NCBI GenBank assembly: GCA_900547965.1
Contig: URJE01000007.1
Coordinates: 1 to 36,809 of the forward strand
From: an uncultured Eggerthella sp.
GTDB lineage: Bacteria > Actinomycetota > Coriobacteriia > Coriobacteriales > Eggerthellaceae
DNA: 36,809 bases
Reading direction: 5' to 3'
Shown: piece after piece, positions 25,665 to 34,015 of the stretch
Layout of the letters: the number at the start of each line of letters is the position of its first letter
Numbering within the stretch: the stretch's first letter is position 1
Program-made: the position numbers and the translations under genes
The notes under the pieces: model-generated
Seen by the model: the letters and a program-made list of their open reading frames with translations, nothing else
Database searches by the model: none
Told to the model about the DNA's origin: nothing

Positions 25665-26648
25665 TTAGTGATGATGCTTGCCGCAGCATTCATGCTCCTC
25701 GTGGGGATCATGGCCGCATTCGCACTCGTGGTCTTCGTCGTCTTCGCAGCCACAATCGCAGCCTTCGAAGGCACCTTCGGCGCGGGACCAGTCAAGTCCG
25801 TAGCGATTGGTGGTTTCTTCATCGGCGAATACCAGCTTCAAGCCAGCAGGGTTCAAGTCGATGCCGCCCACCAAAGCAAGCAGCTCCATAAGGCGGTAAC
25901 ACGCTTCTGCCTGAGGAAGAATCATGTCCTCATCTTCCAAGGAAGCAAGGGCAGCCGTTGCTTCCCCCATCAGATGCTCGATAGTAAACGATGCATCGTA
26001 CTCTTCATCGAGCAAAGCCTGAGCGAAAGCTTCCTGGACAGGAGAAATGCTATTCATGTCATGCATGAAGTCGATAACGTCCTCCACCATCACGTTTACG
26101 TCACTGCCGACGTTTGCAAGAGCGACCTGCGCCTCGACCGCACCAACCAAGGTTGCGCAACGCTGCAACGTAAGGGCAACCTTGGCCTTCTGGCCAGCTC
26201 CCGCATGACCCATCCACATTACGCGATGAGCGATAGCATCAAGCAGGGGCTTTGCAGTTTTGTAGTCAGCGTCTTCGCGACAGCCAGCAACAATGCCCAG
26301 GTTTTCACGACTAACGAACGCCTCTTCGCACACCATGTCGCTTACCACCAAGGGAGCATCGATAGCCGCATGGCCGTTCACGCAGGCGACGGCATCAAGC
26401 TCGCAAGCAAACGAAACGGTAGAAGGGCTCAGGTCGACCAAGATGGCGCCCTCCTTAGAGCCGCGAAGCAAGCCCTCCGTATCGTAGTACAGATCTTCCA
26501 AGGCAGAAGTATTGGTGCAGTACGTAAACACTACATCGGCATTAGAGAGATCAGTTGCCGAATAACCCGCCGCTTCAAGCAAGCCGCTTACGCCAGCGCC
26601 CACGCGCTCGTCGCCGGCAAATGCAAATGTCAAATCCTGAGTGCCCAT
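25665..26648 (-). CDS. NAD-binding dehydrogenase relative, Cys/His-rich tail
   Basis: Resembles the 3-hydroxyisobutyrate/6-phosphogluconate dehydrogenase superfamily, 327 residues. The N-terminal Rossmann part is degenerate: the usual GxGxMG is read as AGDERVGAG, while VVFTYCTNT, ILVDLSPST and GHAAIDAPL follow in family order. GHAGAGQKAKVALT contains the conserved Lys of the active-site helix. The all-alpha C-terminal domain is present. The last 31 residues are unusual, with seven Cys and seven His ending HHH, among many acidic residues, a likely metal-binding tail. ATG at 26648 has AAAGGA seven bases upstream. It precedes the radical SAM gene by 13 bases. Confidence 0.8.
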   Translation of the reverse strand: MGTQDLTFAFAGDERVGAGVSGLLEAAGYSATDLSNADVVFTYCTNTSALEDLYYDTEGLLRGSKEGAILVDLSPSTVSFACELDAVACVNGHAAIDAPLVVSDMVCEEAFVSRENLGIVAGCREDADYKTAKPLLDAIAHRVMWMGHAGAGQKAKVALTLQRCATLVGAVEAQVALANVGSDVNVMVEDVIDFMHDMNSISPVQEAFAQALLDEEYDASFTIEHLMGEATAALASLEDEDMILPQAEACYRLMELLALVGGIDLNPAGLKLVFADEETTNRYGLDWSRAEGAFEGCDCGCEDDEDHECECGHDPHEEHECCGKHHH

Positions 26649-26735
26649 ATGCACATCCTTTCTAAGTTATCGAATAGCCCACTTGGCAATTCGGGAACAC
26701 ATATCCCGCAAACAGCCCCACGATGCGCAGGAGTT

Positions 26736-27689
26736 TCAAAAAAACGGGCTCAGATAGCTACTGTTTCTTTCCGCGAACCTTGTTCGCAATGCGATCGGCC
26801 ATCGAAATATCTGCGCGGCAATCTTGCCCCAGAACACAATAGCGATCATCCCAGGGCCTACATGGCTACCGATAACCGGACCGATGCTCGTTTCCAAGAA
26901 CATGATCGAATCATCGTCCTTGGAAATCAGGTTCATCAAGCGCTCGGCGTCTTTAGGACAGTCGGCGTTGCCGATAACCACATTCTGACCCGGAGCATCG
27001 GAGCTGCGTCGTTTCATATAGTATTCATGCAAAGCCCGAATACCCTTTTTGCGACCACGGGCAACCCCCGTAAGCGCCAGCTTCCCATCGGCATCAATGC
27101 CCAAAAGAGGCTTCACATCAAGTTTGGAGCCCGCATAGGCAACCGACGATGGAATACGACCGCCCCGTCGCAGCGCCTCCAAATCATCCACCATGAACTG
27201 GCGATCCACAAAATAACGCGCCTCTTCAGCCCATGCCACCATTTCATCGGCGGTCAGCCCCTTTTCGCGCTGGCGCAATGCCTCGTACACCAAGAATGCC
27301 TCGGCGATGGATGCCAGTTTGGTGTCCACCATGCGAACATCGAGGTCTGGAATTTCCCGCTTTACCTGATCGAGGAAAACGCATGCCGTGTCGAAGGTTC
27401 CCGAAAGGCCGCTTGAAAAACTCAAATACACGGCAGGTTTTCCCTGCTCGTGAGCCCATTCGAACGCTTCTCGAAGTGCGGGCATAGGAATTTGGGCAGT
27501 ATGAGGCTCCGAGCCGTTGCGCATCGATTCGTAGAATTCATGCGCTGTGCGCGAGCGATACAGATCATCGAGATGTTCGCCCTCATCATCGATATAAGGG
27601 AATTTGAGCAGATACACGCCCTCGCGGTCTACCACCTCGTAGGGCAAATCGCAGCACGAATCGATGATAAGGTTGCATTTAATATCCAT
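26736..27689 (-). CDS. DegV/FakB-family fatty-acid-binding protein, altered C-terminus
   Basis: DegV-fold protein of 317 residues; characterised relatives (FakB) hold a fatty acid for phosphorylation by FakA. LIIDSCCDLP at the N-terminus, SFSSGLSGTFDTA near 92, the RRGGRIPSS loop and GSHVGPGMIAIVFWG are family motifs. After FWGK the last 26 residues look unlike the family. Reading the next frame from about 26823 gives an ending MADRIANKVRGKKQ with stop at 26759, which looks like a genuine DegV tail, so a one-base deletion is likely (sequence error or mutation). It lies 29 bases after a second degV gene. Confidence 0.88.
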   Translation of the reverse strand: MDIKCNLIIDSCCDLPYEVVDREGVYLLKFPYIDDEGEHLDDLYRSRTAHEFYESMRNGSEPHTAQIPMPALREAFEWAHEQGKPAVYLSFSSGLSGTFDTACVFLDQVKREIPDLDVRMVDTKLASIAEAFLVYEALRQREKGLTADEMVAWAEEARYFVDRQFMVDDLEALRRGGRIPSSVAYAGSKLDVKPLLGIDADGKLALTGVARGRKKGIRALHEYYMKRRSSDAPGQNVVIGNADCPKDAERLMNLISKDDDSIMFLETSIGPVIGSHVGPGMIAIVFWGKIAAQIFRWPIALRTRFAERNSSYLSPFF

Positions 27690-27718
27690 TACGGTTGCCT
27701 CTCACAACAGGGGTTTCA

Positions 27719-28624
27719 CTAGTTGGCCACAGCAAGGCTGCTCAAATCACCCGTGATCTTGCCTTCAAGGGGCTTGTTGCAAATATACGAAATGCCCACA
27801 GCAGGACCCACATGCAGCCCAACAACCGGGCTTACAGGAATCACGCGAACTTCCCGCTTAAGGAAGGGCTCGAAGAATTCCTTCGCCCACTCTACCGCAG
27901 GAGTTTTGTCTCCGATGTAATGCACCACCAAGTCCTTCAAACCACCGCAGGTCTCAATATCGTGCTCTAAGATTTCCTGGATCTTGGTAAGGGCCTTCTT
28001 GCGGGTTCGGACCTTCGCCATAGGCTCGGGCGTACCGTCAACCACCGTCAAAACAGGCGCCAACTTGACGAGGTTGCCCAAAAGCGCCGCAGCGCCACCA
28101 ATGCGACCACCCTTCTTCAAGAAGGTAAGCGATTCGGGCGTGAACAGAAAACGCGTACTCTTGATAGCCTCAAGAACCGTCTGGGCAGCCTCAGCAAGCG
28201 TTTTGCCTTCCCTCACCGCGCGAGCGCCCTCCAAAACGGGAAACGCTTCGTCAAAACCGCAGGACGAAGAATCGATCATGCAATACTTGAAGTTGATATT
28301 GCGCGATTCTACAGAACGAGCAGCGCGCAACACGCCATCGAAGGCGCCGGAAAGACCCGTAGAAATCCAGATGCCCAGGACCTCATGACCCGCCTTTGCA
28401 AACGATTCGAACAACTCTTCCAACACGCTTTGTGAAGGCTGGCTTGAAGTTGGAGGATTGTCGGCCATGTCGTAGATGCGCGTATAGAAATCATCGAGAT
28501 CCATCGTGGCATCGACATGCTCGTGCCCATTTTCGTTTAGAAACAAGGACACTACTTCGATGTTCTCTTCTTCGATCAATTCCTTAGGCAACGAGGCTAC
28601 GGAGTCGGTAACGACTTTGATCAT
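27719..28624 (-). CDS. DegV/FakB-family fatty-acid-binding protein
   Basis: Second DegV-fold protein, 301 residues. MIKVVTDSVASLP opens the fold; the fatty-acid contact motif is STGLSGAFDG near residue 89. A KKGGRIGGAAALLG loop and the C-terminal LHVGPAVGISYI strand are present. The start at 28624 has AGGAG nine bases upstream; the frame extends to 28723 without further support. It is the upstream member of a tandem pair. Two FakB paralogs often differ in acyl-chain preference (known for S. aureus FakB1/FakB2); that this holds here is inference. No FakA gene is in the window. Confidence 0.93.
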   Translation of the reverse strand: MIKVVTDSVASLPKELIEEENIEVVSLFLNENGHEHVDATMDLDDFYTRIYDMADNPPTSSQPSQSVLEELFESFAKAGHEVLGIWISTGLSGAFDGVLRAARSVESRNINFKYCMIDSSSCGFDEAFPVLEGARAVREGKTLAEAAQTVLEAIKSTRFLFTPESLTFLKKGGRIGGAAALLGNLVKLAPVLTVVDGTPEPMAKVRTRKKALTKIQEILEHDIETCGGLKDLVVHYIGDKTPAVEWAKEFFEPFLKREVRVIPVSPVVGLHVGPAVGISYICNKPLEGKITGDLSSLAVAN

Positions 28625-28712
28625 TCGGCATGGCTCCTTTCGCAAAAGCAACGCGCTAAAGCGCAGCCGCCTTATCGCAGCTAGGCTAAGCACCTGCTGA
28701 CTATTTCCGGGC

Positions 28713-28742
28713 CGCCCCAGCAACAGACAAGTTGCGGGGGCG
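28713..28742 (-). promoter_or_regulatory. Hairpin between pncB and the degV pair
   Basis: CGCCCC and GCAAC pair with GTTGC and GGGGCG around AGACAA, with one A-G mismatch. No T tract follows on the minus strand. It may stabilise the 3' end of the mdh-pncB transcript or be part of a factor-dependent terminator. Confidence 0.4.
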
Positions 28743-28768
28743 AGACGATATCAAGCGCTATCAGGATT

Positions 28769-30223
28769 TTACGAAAGTCCCAAAAGACGCGACACCAGAT
28801 CGCGTCGGCGATAGAACAGAGAGTATTCCAAACCGACTGGATAAGAATGCGGGTTGACAATGCGTTTCTGGCTTTCGTCAAGCAAAGCAAGCTGTTCCCG
28901 GCAACGATCTCGTGCAACCATAGCGTCACGCGCCTCGGCATCGAGCACGACCTTGCCTGCACGGGCAAGCGGCTTGAGAAGCGTTTCGTAACGAAGACCA
29001 GAAAGATCTTTTTGGCGCAACTCGTCTGCAGGGTCAACAATGCGTTCGCTCGAAACAGGATACAGAACATCAAAAACCATGTCCCCCGCAATAGTTCCCG
29101 ATTCGTGGAAATATCGACGAACATCAAGGATTCCGGGAACAGTTTGCTTGGAACTCTGCCCCGTAACTTTGACGCAGGGTTCCCATTCGCCGCCCTTCAT
29201 ACGCTTTGCCGCCAGCTTGTATACACCGCCAAGCGCTGGCTGATCGTAAGCAGTAACCAACTTAGTACCCACGCCCCAGGAAGCAACTTTGGCGCCCGAA
29301 TCACGGATAGACTTGATGGCGAACTCATCCAAATCATTCGAAAGAACCACGCCGGTATCAGTAAGGCCCGCCTCATCGAGCATGGCACGAGCTTGCTTGG
29401 CATTCCACGCCAAATCGCCCGAGTCGATGCGGATGCCTGCCAGGTGCTCGCCGCGGGCTTTCATTTCAAGACCTACGGTAATGGCGTTTTTCATGCCCTG
29501 CGCAACATCGTAGGTATCTACAAGCAATACGCAGTTCGTGGGAAATTCTTTGGCATATGCACGAAATGCCTCGAGCTCGTCGTCGAACGCCATAACCCAC
29601 GCATGCGCATGGGTGCCGGAAACCGGCAAACCGTACTCACGACCGGCAAGCACGTTGGAAGTAGAAGCGCAGCCGCCCACAATGCATGCGCGGGAAGCGC
29701 GCATGCCGCCCGATTCGCCCTGAGCTCGGCGTAAACCGAATTCTGCCACAGGGGTTTCAGCGGCAAGGCAAACACGCGCTGCCTTAGTCGCAGCAAGCGT
29801 TTCAAAATTCACGCAGTTCAGAAGCTGCGTTTCCAGAAGCTGGCACTGAACGATGGGGCCGGTTACGCGAACGATAGGATCATTCGGAAACACCACCGTG
29901 CCTTCACGTACGGCATCGATCTCGACGGTCAGCTCAAGCGTGCGCAGATACTCAAGAAAGTCAGGATTAAACAACTTCCCGCCACCTGGCGCATCGATAG
30001 AAGCAAGATACTCTACGCTTTCGTCAGAGAACGAGAAGTTTTCCACCACTTCGGCGATATGGTCCATGCCGCTGGCGATAGCGTATCCGCCCTTAAACGG
30101 CGGTTCACGGAAGAAGATGTGGAAGCATCCCTCTTCTTCAAGCTTTCCGCAGGCCCAGTAGCCCTGGGCCATGGTTATCTGATACAGATCCGTTAAAAGA
30201 GCATAGTCATCATTGTTGTTCAT
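28769..30223 (-). CDS. pncB: Nicotinate phosphoribosyltransferase
   Basis: Salvage enzyme of NAD synthesis joining nicotinate to PRPP; 484 residues, the long Gram-positive type. LLTDLYQITMAQGY opens the protein, FREPPFKGGYAIASG follows, the catalytic His lies in SGTHAHAWV near 205-207, and LLVDTYD with GIRIDSGDL line the active site. The ATG lies within the end of ricT (14-base overlap) with GAAGG upstream, so it is the last gene of the mdh-ricT-pncB operon. Confidence 0.95.
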   Translation of the reverse strand: MNNNDDYALLTDLYQITMAQGYWACGKLEEEGCFHIFFREPPFKGGYAIASGMDHIAEVVENFSFSDESVEYLASIDAPGGGKLFNPDFLEYLRTLELTVEIDAVREGTVVFPNDPIVRVTGPIVQCQLLETQLLNCVNFETLAATKAARVCLAAETPVAEFGLRRAQGESGGMRASRACIVGGCASTSNVLAGREYGLPVSGTHAHAWVMAFDDELEAFRAYAKEFPTNCVLLVDTYDVAQGMKNAITVGLEMKARGEHLAGIRIDSGDLAWNAKQARAMLDEAGLTDTGVVLSNDLDEFAIKSIRDSGAKVASWGVGTKLVTAYDQPALGGVYKLAAKRMKGGEWEPCVKVTGQSSKQTVPGILDVRRYFHESGTIAGDMVFDVLYPVSSERIVDPADELRQKDLSGLRYETLLKPLARAGKVVLDAEARDAMVARDRCREQLALLDESQKRIVNPHSYPVGLEYSLFYRRRDLVSRLLGLS

Positions 30224-31601
30224 TCGTGCTGCCTTCCCCCTGAGCCTTACGACGACGGCGGCGGGGCTTGCGATGGGCTACTTCGCCCTGCTTGCCGGCG
30301 TTCGAACCGTTGGCCGTATGCTCCCCTTGTTGCTTTCGAGGTGCGTTGCGCACACCCGAAGATTTACGGCCGGGACGCTTTGCACCCTGGTCGGAATTGT
30401 TTTTCTTATGCTCATCACTGCGCTGGCCCTGCTGACCTTGCTTGCCCTGCTGCTGAGACTTGCTTCCCTTGCCTGAGCCACGGCGCGAACGGCGTGATTG
30501 GGCCTCGCTCTTTTTCTGGGAGGCGGACTTTTTCTGTTCCTGCGAGGCTTCGCCCTTGCTGGCAGACTGGCCTTCGGCGCTCGATGAGCGGCTACGGCGG
30601 CGGCGGGGCTTGCGATGAGCGTCTTCCTTTTCGCGCTCGCTCTTGCGGGATTTACGCGATTCGTTATCGGCGAGTTTTTCGTTGCCGCTAAACGAGGTAA
30701 CTTCAAAAGTAGTGGTGCCAAACACATCAAGGGGATCGGGAGAAGCATACTTCTCGAACACTTCCTCGGATACACCGGTGGGACGCTTTCCTTCGCCGTT
30801 GTATTCCATTTCAGCAAGAGGAACTTTAATGGACTTGCCGTCTTCCAGCTGAAGAGTGACACGTTCCAGCGGAACGTTGATTTCCGTTACGCGGGCAACG
30901 CCACCAGGCACCTCGACCTTTGCGCCATGCTTAGGAGCGCGGGAATTAACCTCTTTATAGGTTTCGTATTCATAGCGCAGGCAGCACATGAGCCTGCCGC
31001 AGCACCCCGATATCTTTTGGGGGTTGAGCGACAGATTCTGTTCCTTGGCCATGCGAATAGAAACAGGAGAGAACTCTCCGCCCAAACGCTTGCAGCAAAG
31101 CTCCTGGCCGCAATGGCCCAAGCCGCCCACCAAACGAGCCCCATCGCGCACGCCAATCTGACGCATGTCTACACGCACATGGAAATGACCGGCCAATTTT
31201 CGCACCAAATCGCGAAAATCTACGCGCTCCTCAGCCTCGAAATAGAAGACTGCCTTGTCGCCGTCGAACAAGAACTCCACCATAACGGGGCGCATTTGGT
31301 CGCTTGCATCTTCAGCAAACTCCTTGAACACAACCAGCGCCTCTTCGCCCTGCTGGGCCAATTCGTCTGCTCGCTGGACGTCTTCTTCCGTCGCAATGCG
31401 AATAACCGGTTTCAACGGCGACTTCAAACCGGCGATAAGCTCATCGCTTACCTCCATGATATCGGCCGTTGCCGTACCGAATTCGGTTCCGCGCTCCGTT
31501 TTAACAATTACGTGGTCGTTGGCCTTAACGTCTATGTCGCCCGGGTCGAACCAAAGAACCTTGGTTCCCGCCTGCATCTTAATAGGTGTTACCCGAACCA
31601 T
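30210..31601 (-). CDS. ricT: PSP1/RicT-like protein with long basic tail
   Basis: PSP1-domain protein; B. subtilis RicT (YaaT) works with RicA and RicF to modulate RNase Y and sporulation signalling. Residues 1-300 show the conserved core: a VRVDMRQIGVRDGARLVGG stretch with LGHCGQELCC, then SGCCGRLMCCLRYE, giving Cys164, 169, 170, 200, 201, 206 and 207, the set implicated in iron-sulfur binding. Residues about 315-463 are an additional Arg/Lys/Gln/Ser-rich tail, absent from RicT as usually described, in which AHRKPRRRR occurs twice. AGAGAGG precedes the ATG. It follows holB with overlap, as in B. subtilis. Confidence 0.9.
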   Translation of the reverse strand: MVRVTPIKMQAGTKVLWFDPGDIDVKANDHVIVKTERGTEFGTATADIMEVSDELIAGLKSPLKPVIRIATEEDVQRADELAQQGEEALVVFKEFAEDASDQMRPVMVEFLFDGDKAVFYFEAEERVDFRDLVRKLAGHFHVRVDMRQIGVRDGARLVGGLGHCGQELCCKRLGGEFSPVSIRMAKEQNLSLNPQKISGCCGRLMCCLRYEYETYKEVNSRAPKHGAKVEVPGGVARVTEINVPLERVTLQLEDGKSIKVPLAEMEYNGEGKRPTGVSEEVFEKYASPDPLDVFGTTTFEVTSFSGNEKLADNESRKSRKSEREKEDAHRKPRRRRSRSSSAEGQSASKGEASQEQKKSASQKKSEAQSRRSRRGSGKGSKSQQQGKQGQQGQRSDEHKKNNSDQGAKRPGRKSSGVRNAPRKQQGEHTANGSNAGKQGEVAHRKPRRRRRKAQGEGSTNEQQ

Positions 31602-32721
31602 GTAGAACCTCTCTTATCGTGAACAGAAGCGTGTCCAAGCACGTTTCTGGAGAAACATTATAACTAAGCGCTTCGTCGGTCTTGTACGCTTCGCGCAATG
31701 CGCGCATCAGACCCTCAACGTTTACCCGGGCTGCCGCCGCTTCTACGGCAGAGCGCTGGTCGATGTTCACCATCAGCTCGGGAGTACCCGAAACCACCAT
31801 GAGGACATCGCGCAACCATGAGCGGATAATTGCCGTCATCTGTTTGAGCGAAGTGCGCGTTGCCTGGGTAAGGGCACGTTTATGACGCAGTTCGATTTGG
31901 CGCATGGCTGTTTTCGTGAGGAAATCAGCAGATTCCGCCAACTCCTCGCTCTGCTCGGTTCGCACGTTATCGAGCGGGGCCTTTGCGCGTTCAATGAGCT
32001 CGGCGGCATACTCCAACACATCGCGGGCATCAGCAACCCCCAAGCCGGCCAAAACCTCCATCACACGAGCGCGGAATTCGGTACGCTCGCTACTTTTGGC
32101 AAATGAAATAGCCTGCGTGATGGAGCCATCGCACGCCTCGATGGCCATGCGGGCTCGCTCGGGGGTTACCCCAACCTTTTGGGATAGAATTCCCGCCGCC
32201 TCTTGAGCAGGAATATGGCGAAACGGAACCACCTGACAGCGGGAAACTATAGTGGGGAGCACGCCCTCGCGGGTACGACCCAAAAGAATGAAGACCACAC
32301 CAGGCACCGGTTCTTCCAAGGTCTTCAAGAAAGCATTTGCCGCCTGAGTGCCCAAAAGATCGACACGATCGAGAATATACACCTTGCTCTTTGCGCGAAT
32401 GGGAGCAAGCGAAACATCGGAAACGATTTCCCTGATCTGCTCAACAAGATAGCCCTGAGCGCCTTCGGGGGCGTAATAGTGCACATCGGGATGGCGGCGA
32501 CGCAACACGCGAGCGCAATCGTCGCATTCACCGCAGCCATTCTTATCACACAGAATTGCCTGGGCGAAAGCATATGCCGCAGATGTTTTGTTGGAGCCGG
32601 CAGGGCCGGTAAGCAAGTAAGCATGGCTTACGCGACCCGAAGCTATCGTCGCACGAAGAAACTCGCGCACGCGAGGCTGGCCGAGCACTCCATCGAAGAC
32701 ATCAGCCACCGCGCTACTCAC
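31579..32721 (-). CDS. holB: DNA polymerase III subunit delta'
   Basis: Clamp-loader subunit of the replicative polymerase, 380 residues. AAA+ domain with Walker A GPAGSNKT (39-46), zinc-binding Cys58, Cys63, Cys66 and Cys69, an LEEP region and the SRC motif with the sensor-1 side. The P-loop is better preserved than in E. coli delta', so nucleotide binding is possible. The GTG start overlaps the tmk end by eight bases; the 3' end overlaps ricT by 23 bases. The order tmk-holB-ricT matches B. subtilis. Confidence 0.93.
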   Translation of the reverse strand: MSSAVADVFDGVLGQPRVREFLRATIASGRVSHAYLLTGPAGSNKTSAAYAFAQAILCDKNGCGECDDCARVLRRRHPDVHYYAPEGAQGYLVEQIREIVSDVSLAPIRAKSKVYILDRVDLLGTQAANAFLKTLEEPVPGVVFILLGRTREGVLPTIVSRCQVVPFRHIPAQEAAGILSQKVGVTPERARMAIEACDGSITQAISFAKSSERTEFRARVMEVLAGLGVADARDVLEYAAELIERAKAPLDNVRTEQSEELAESADFLTKTAMRQIELRHKRALTQATRTSLKQMTAIIRSWLRDVLMVVSGTPELMVNIDQRSAVEAAAARVNVEGLMRALREAYKTDEALSYNVSPETCLDTLLFTIREVLHGSGNTY

Positions 32722-33460
32722 CTAAGTTGATCTGGGCTTTTTTATCGGTATTGCGCTCGAGGATAGGCTCAAAGAAACCGGGCTGCCACACAGGGCTGGA
32801 AGCATCCCAGCTGAATATATCGGAAAGCTCCCCGAAGATGGTTCGAGCTGTTTCGTCCTTGGAACCCGCGGAGGAAACGACGCGAATGCGCTGGGGGTTT
32901 TCTGCCGCGATGCGCATGAATGCGCTATTCACACGCGCATGAAAATCGGCTCCTGCCTGCTCAAGCCTGTCCGCATCACCATGATGGGTGGCCCGTTCAA
33001 GCCCTTCTTCAGCGGGGGCTTCTGTGGTGAGCAGGATGGTGCGGCAAGGATGCACCCCCTGGCAAGCAAACACGTTGGCCTGATGCACGAACGACACAGG
33101 AAGACCTCGGCCATACGCCTGATAGGCAACCGTGGAATCATAGAATCTGTCGAGCAGAACAACCGCCCCTCGCGCAAGCGCTGGGATGATGGTCTCTTTC
33201 ACGATTTGGGCACGGGCAGCTTCGTAAATGAGCAGCTCGGCCTGATCGGACATAGCTGAATTCTCGGGATTAAGGACAATCGAGCGCAGTGCTTCACCGA
33301 TGGCGGTGCCGCCAGGTTCGCGCAGGCACAGAACCTCATGGCCCATCTTGCGCAGGCACTCAGCCAAAAACGTGATATGCGTTGTTTTGCCGGCGCCATC
33401 TCCACCTTCAAAGGTGATGAAAATTCCAGGTCCGACAGTAGTATCCTGCGCAGTGGCCAC
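32714..33460 (-). CDS. tmk: Thymidylate kinase
   Basis: Phosphorylates dTMP to dTDP; 248 residues, longer than the usual 205-215. P-loop FEGGDGAGKTT, REPGGT and LLDRFYDSTVAYQ are diagnostic, as is a LID region with RATHHGDADRLE. The extra length is mainly an unconserved C-terminal stretch after residue 210 ending in KKAQINLGE. GTG start with AGGA about nine bases upstream. It is 13 bases after the fumarase beta gene and overlaps holB. Confidence 0.94.
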   Translation of the reverse strand: MATAQDTTVGPGIFITFEGGDGAGKTTHITFLAECLRKMGHEVLCLREPGGTAIGEALRSIVLNPENSAMSDQAELLIYEAARAQIVKETIIPALARGAVVLLDRFYDSTVAYQAYGRGLPVSFVHQANVFACQGVHPCRTILLTTEAPAEEGLERATHHGDADRLEQAGADFHARVNSAFMRIAAENPQRIRVVSSAGSKDETARTIFGELSDIFSWDASSPVWQPGFFEPILERNTDKKAQINLGE

Positions 33461-33473
33461 TCGTTAATTCCTA

Positions 33474-34013
33474 TCAGTCGAGAGAGTAAATGTCTTCGCC
33501 CATCGTGTCGATACCGACGAAAACGGGGAAATCAGAGACGATGATCTTTCGCAACGCCTCGGTACCCAAGTCATCATACGCTAACGTTTCACACGATTCT
33601 ATGCACTTCGCAAGAAACGCAGCAGCGCCGCCAACAGCCACAAAATACACTGCGCCATTGTCGATACAGGCCTGACGAACCGCTTCAGAGCGATGCCCCT
33701 TGCCTACGGTTGCGGCAAGGCCACAATCCATAAGATAGGGAGCCGCAAAATCCATTCGCGAAGCAGTAGTAGGGCCAATGGCGCCAAACGGACGGCCTGC
33801 CGCCGAAGGGGTTGGCCCTGCATAGAAAATGGTTTGGCCCGTCAAGCCATACGGCAGCTCTTTGCCATCCCCCATTTCGGCAAGCAAGCGCTGATGACCT
33901 GCATCGCGCAGCGTGAAAAGTGGACCGGAAAGCAAACATGCTTGACCGGCACGCAATTCCTTTGTCTCTTCGGGATTTAAGGGGAGAGTAAGGCGTATTG
34001 GATCAGTTGGCAT
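33474..34013 (-). CDS. Class I fumarate hydratase beta subunit
   Basis: C-terminal half of a two-subunit iron-sulfur fumarase (or L-tartrate dehydratase), 179 residues. LTLPLNPEETKELRAGQ, the YAGPTP motif, GAIGPTTASRMD and GKG are typical of the Fumerase_C domain. GGGGAG precedes the ATG directly after the alpha-subunit stop. Neighbouring mdh makes fumarate-malate interconversion the likely role; the tartrate alternative is less likely in this context. Confidence 0.93.
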   Translation of the reverse strand: MPTDPIRLTLPLNPEETKELRAGQACLLSGPLFTLRDAGHQRLLAEMGDGKELPYGLTGQTIFYAGPTPSAAGRPFGAIGPTTASRMDFAAPYLMDCGLAATVGKGHRSEAVRQACIDNGAVYFVAVGGAAAFLAKCIESCETLAYDDLGTEALRKIIVSDFPVFVGIDTMGEDIYSLD

Positions 34014-34015
34014 AG

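Noticed and set aside
25668..27416. 582-codon plus-strand open frame across the dehydrogenase relative and degV
   Set aside because: Antisense shadow of two supported genes; composition follows the opposite-strand codons.
28847..29734. 295-codon plus-strand frame opposite pncB
   Set aside because: pncB is unambiguous on the minus strand.
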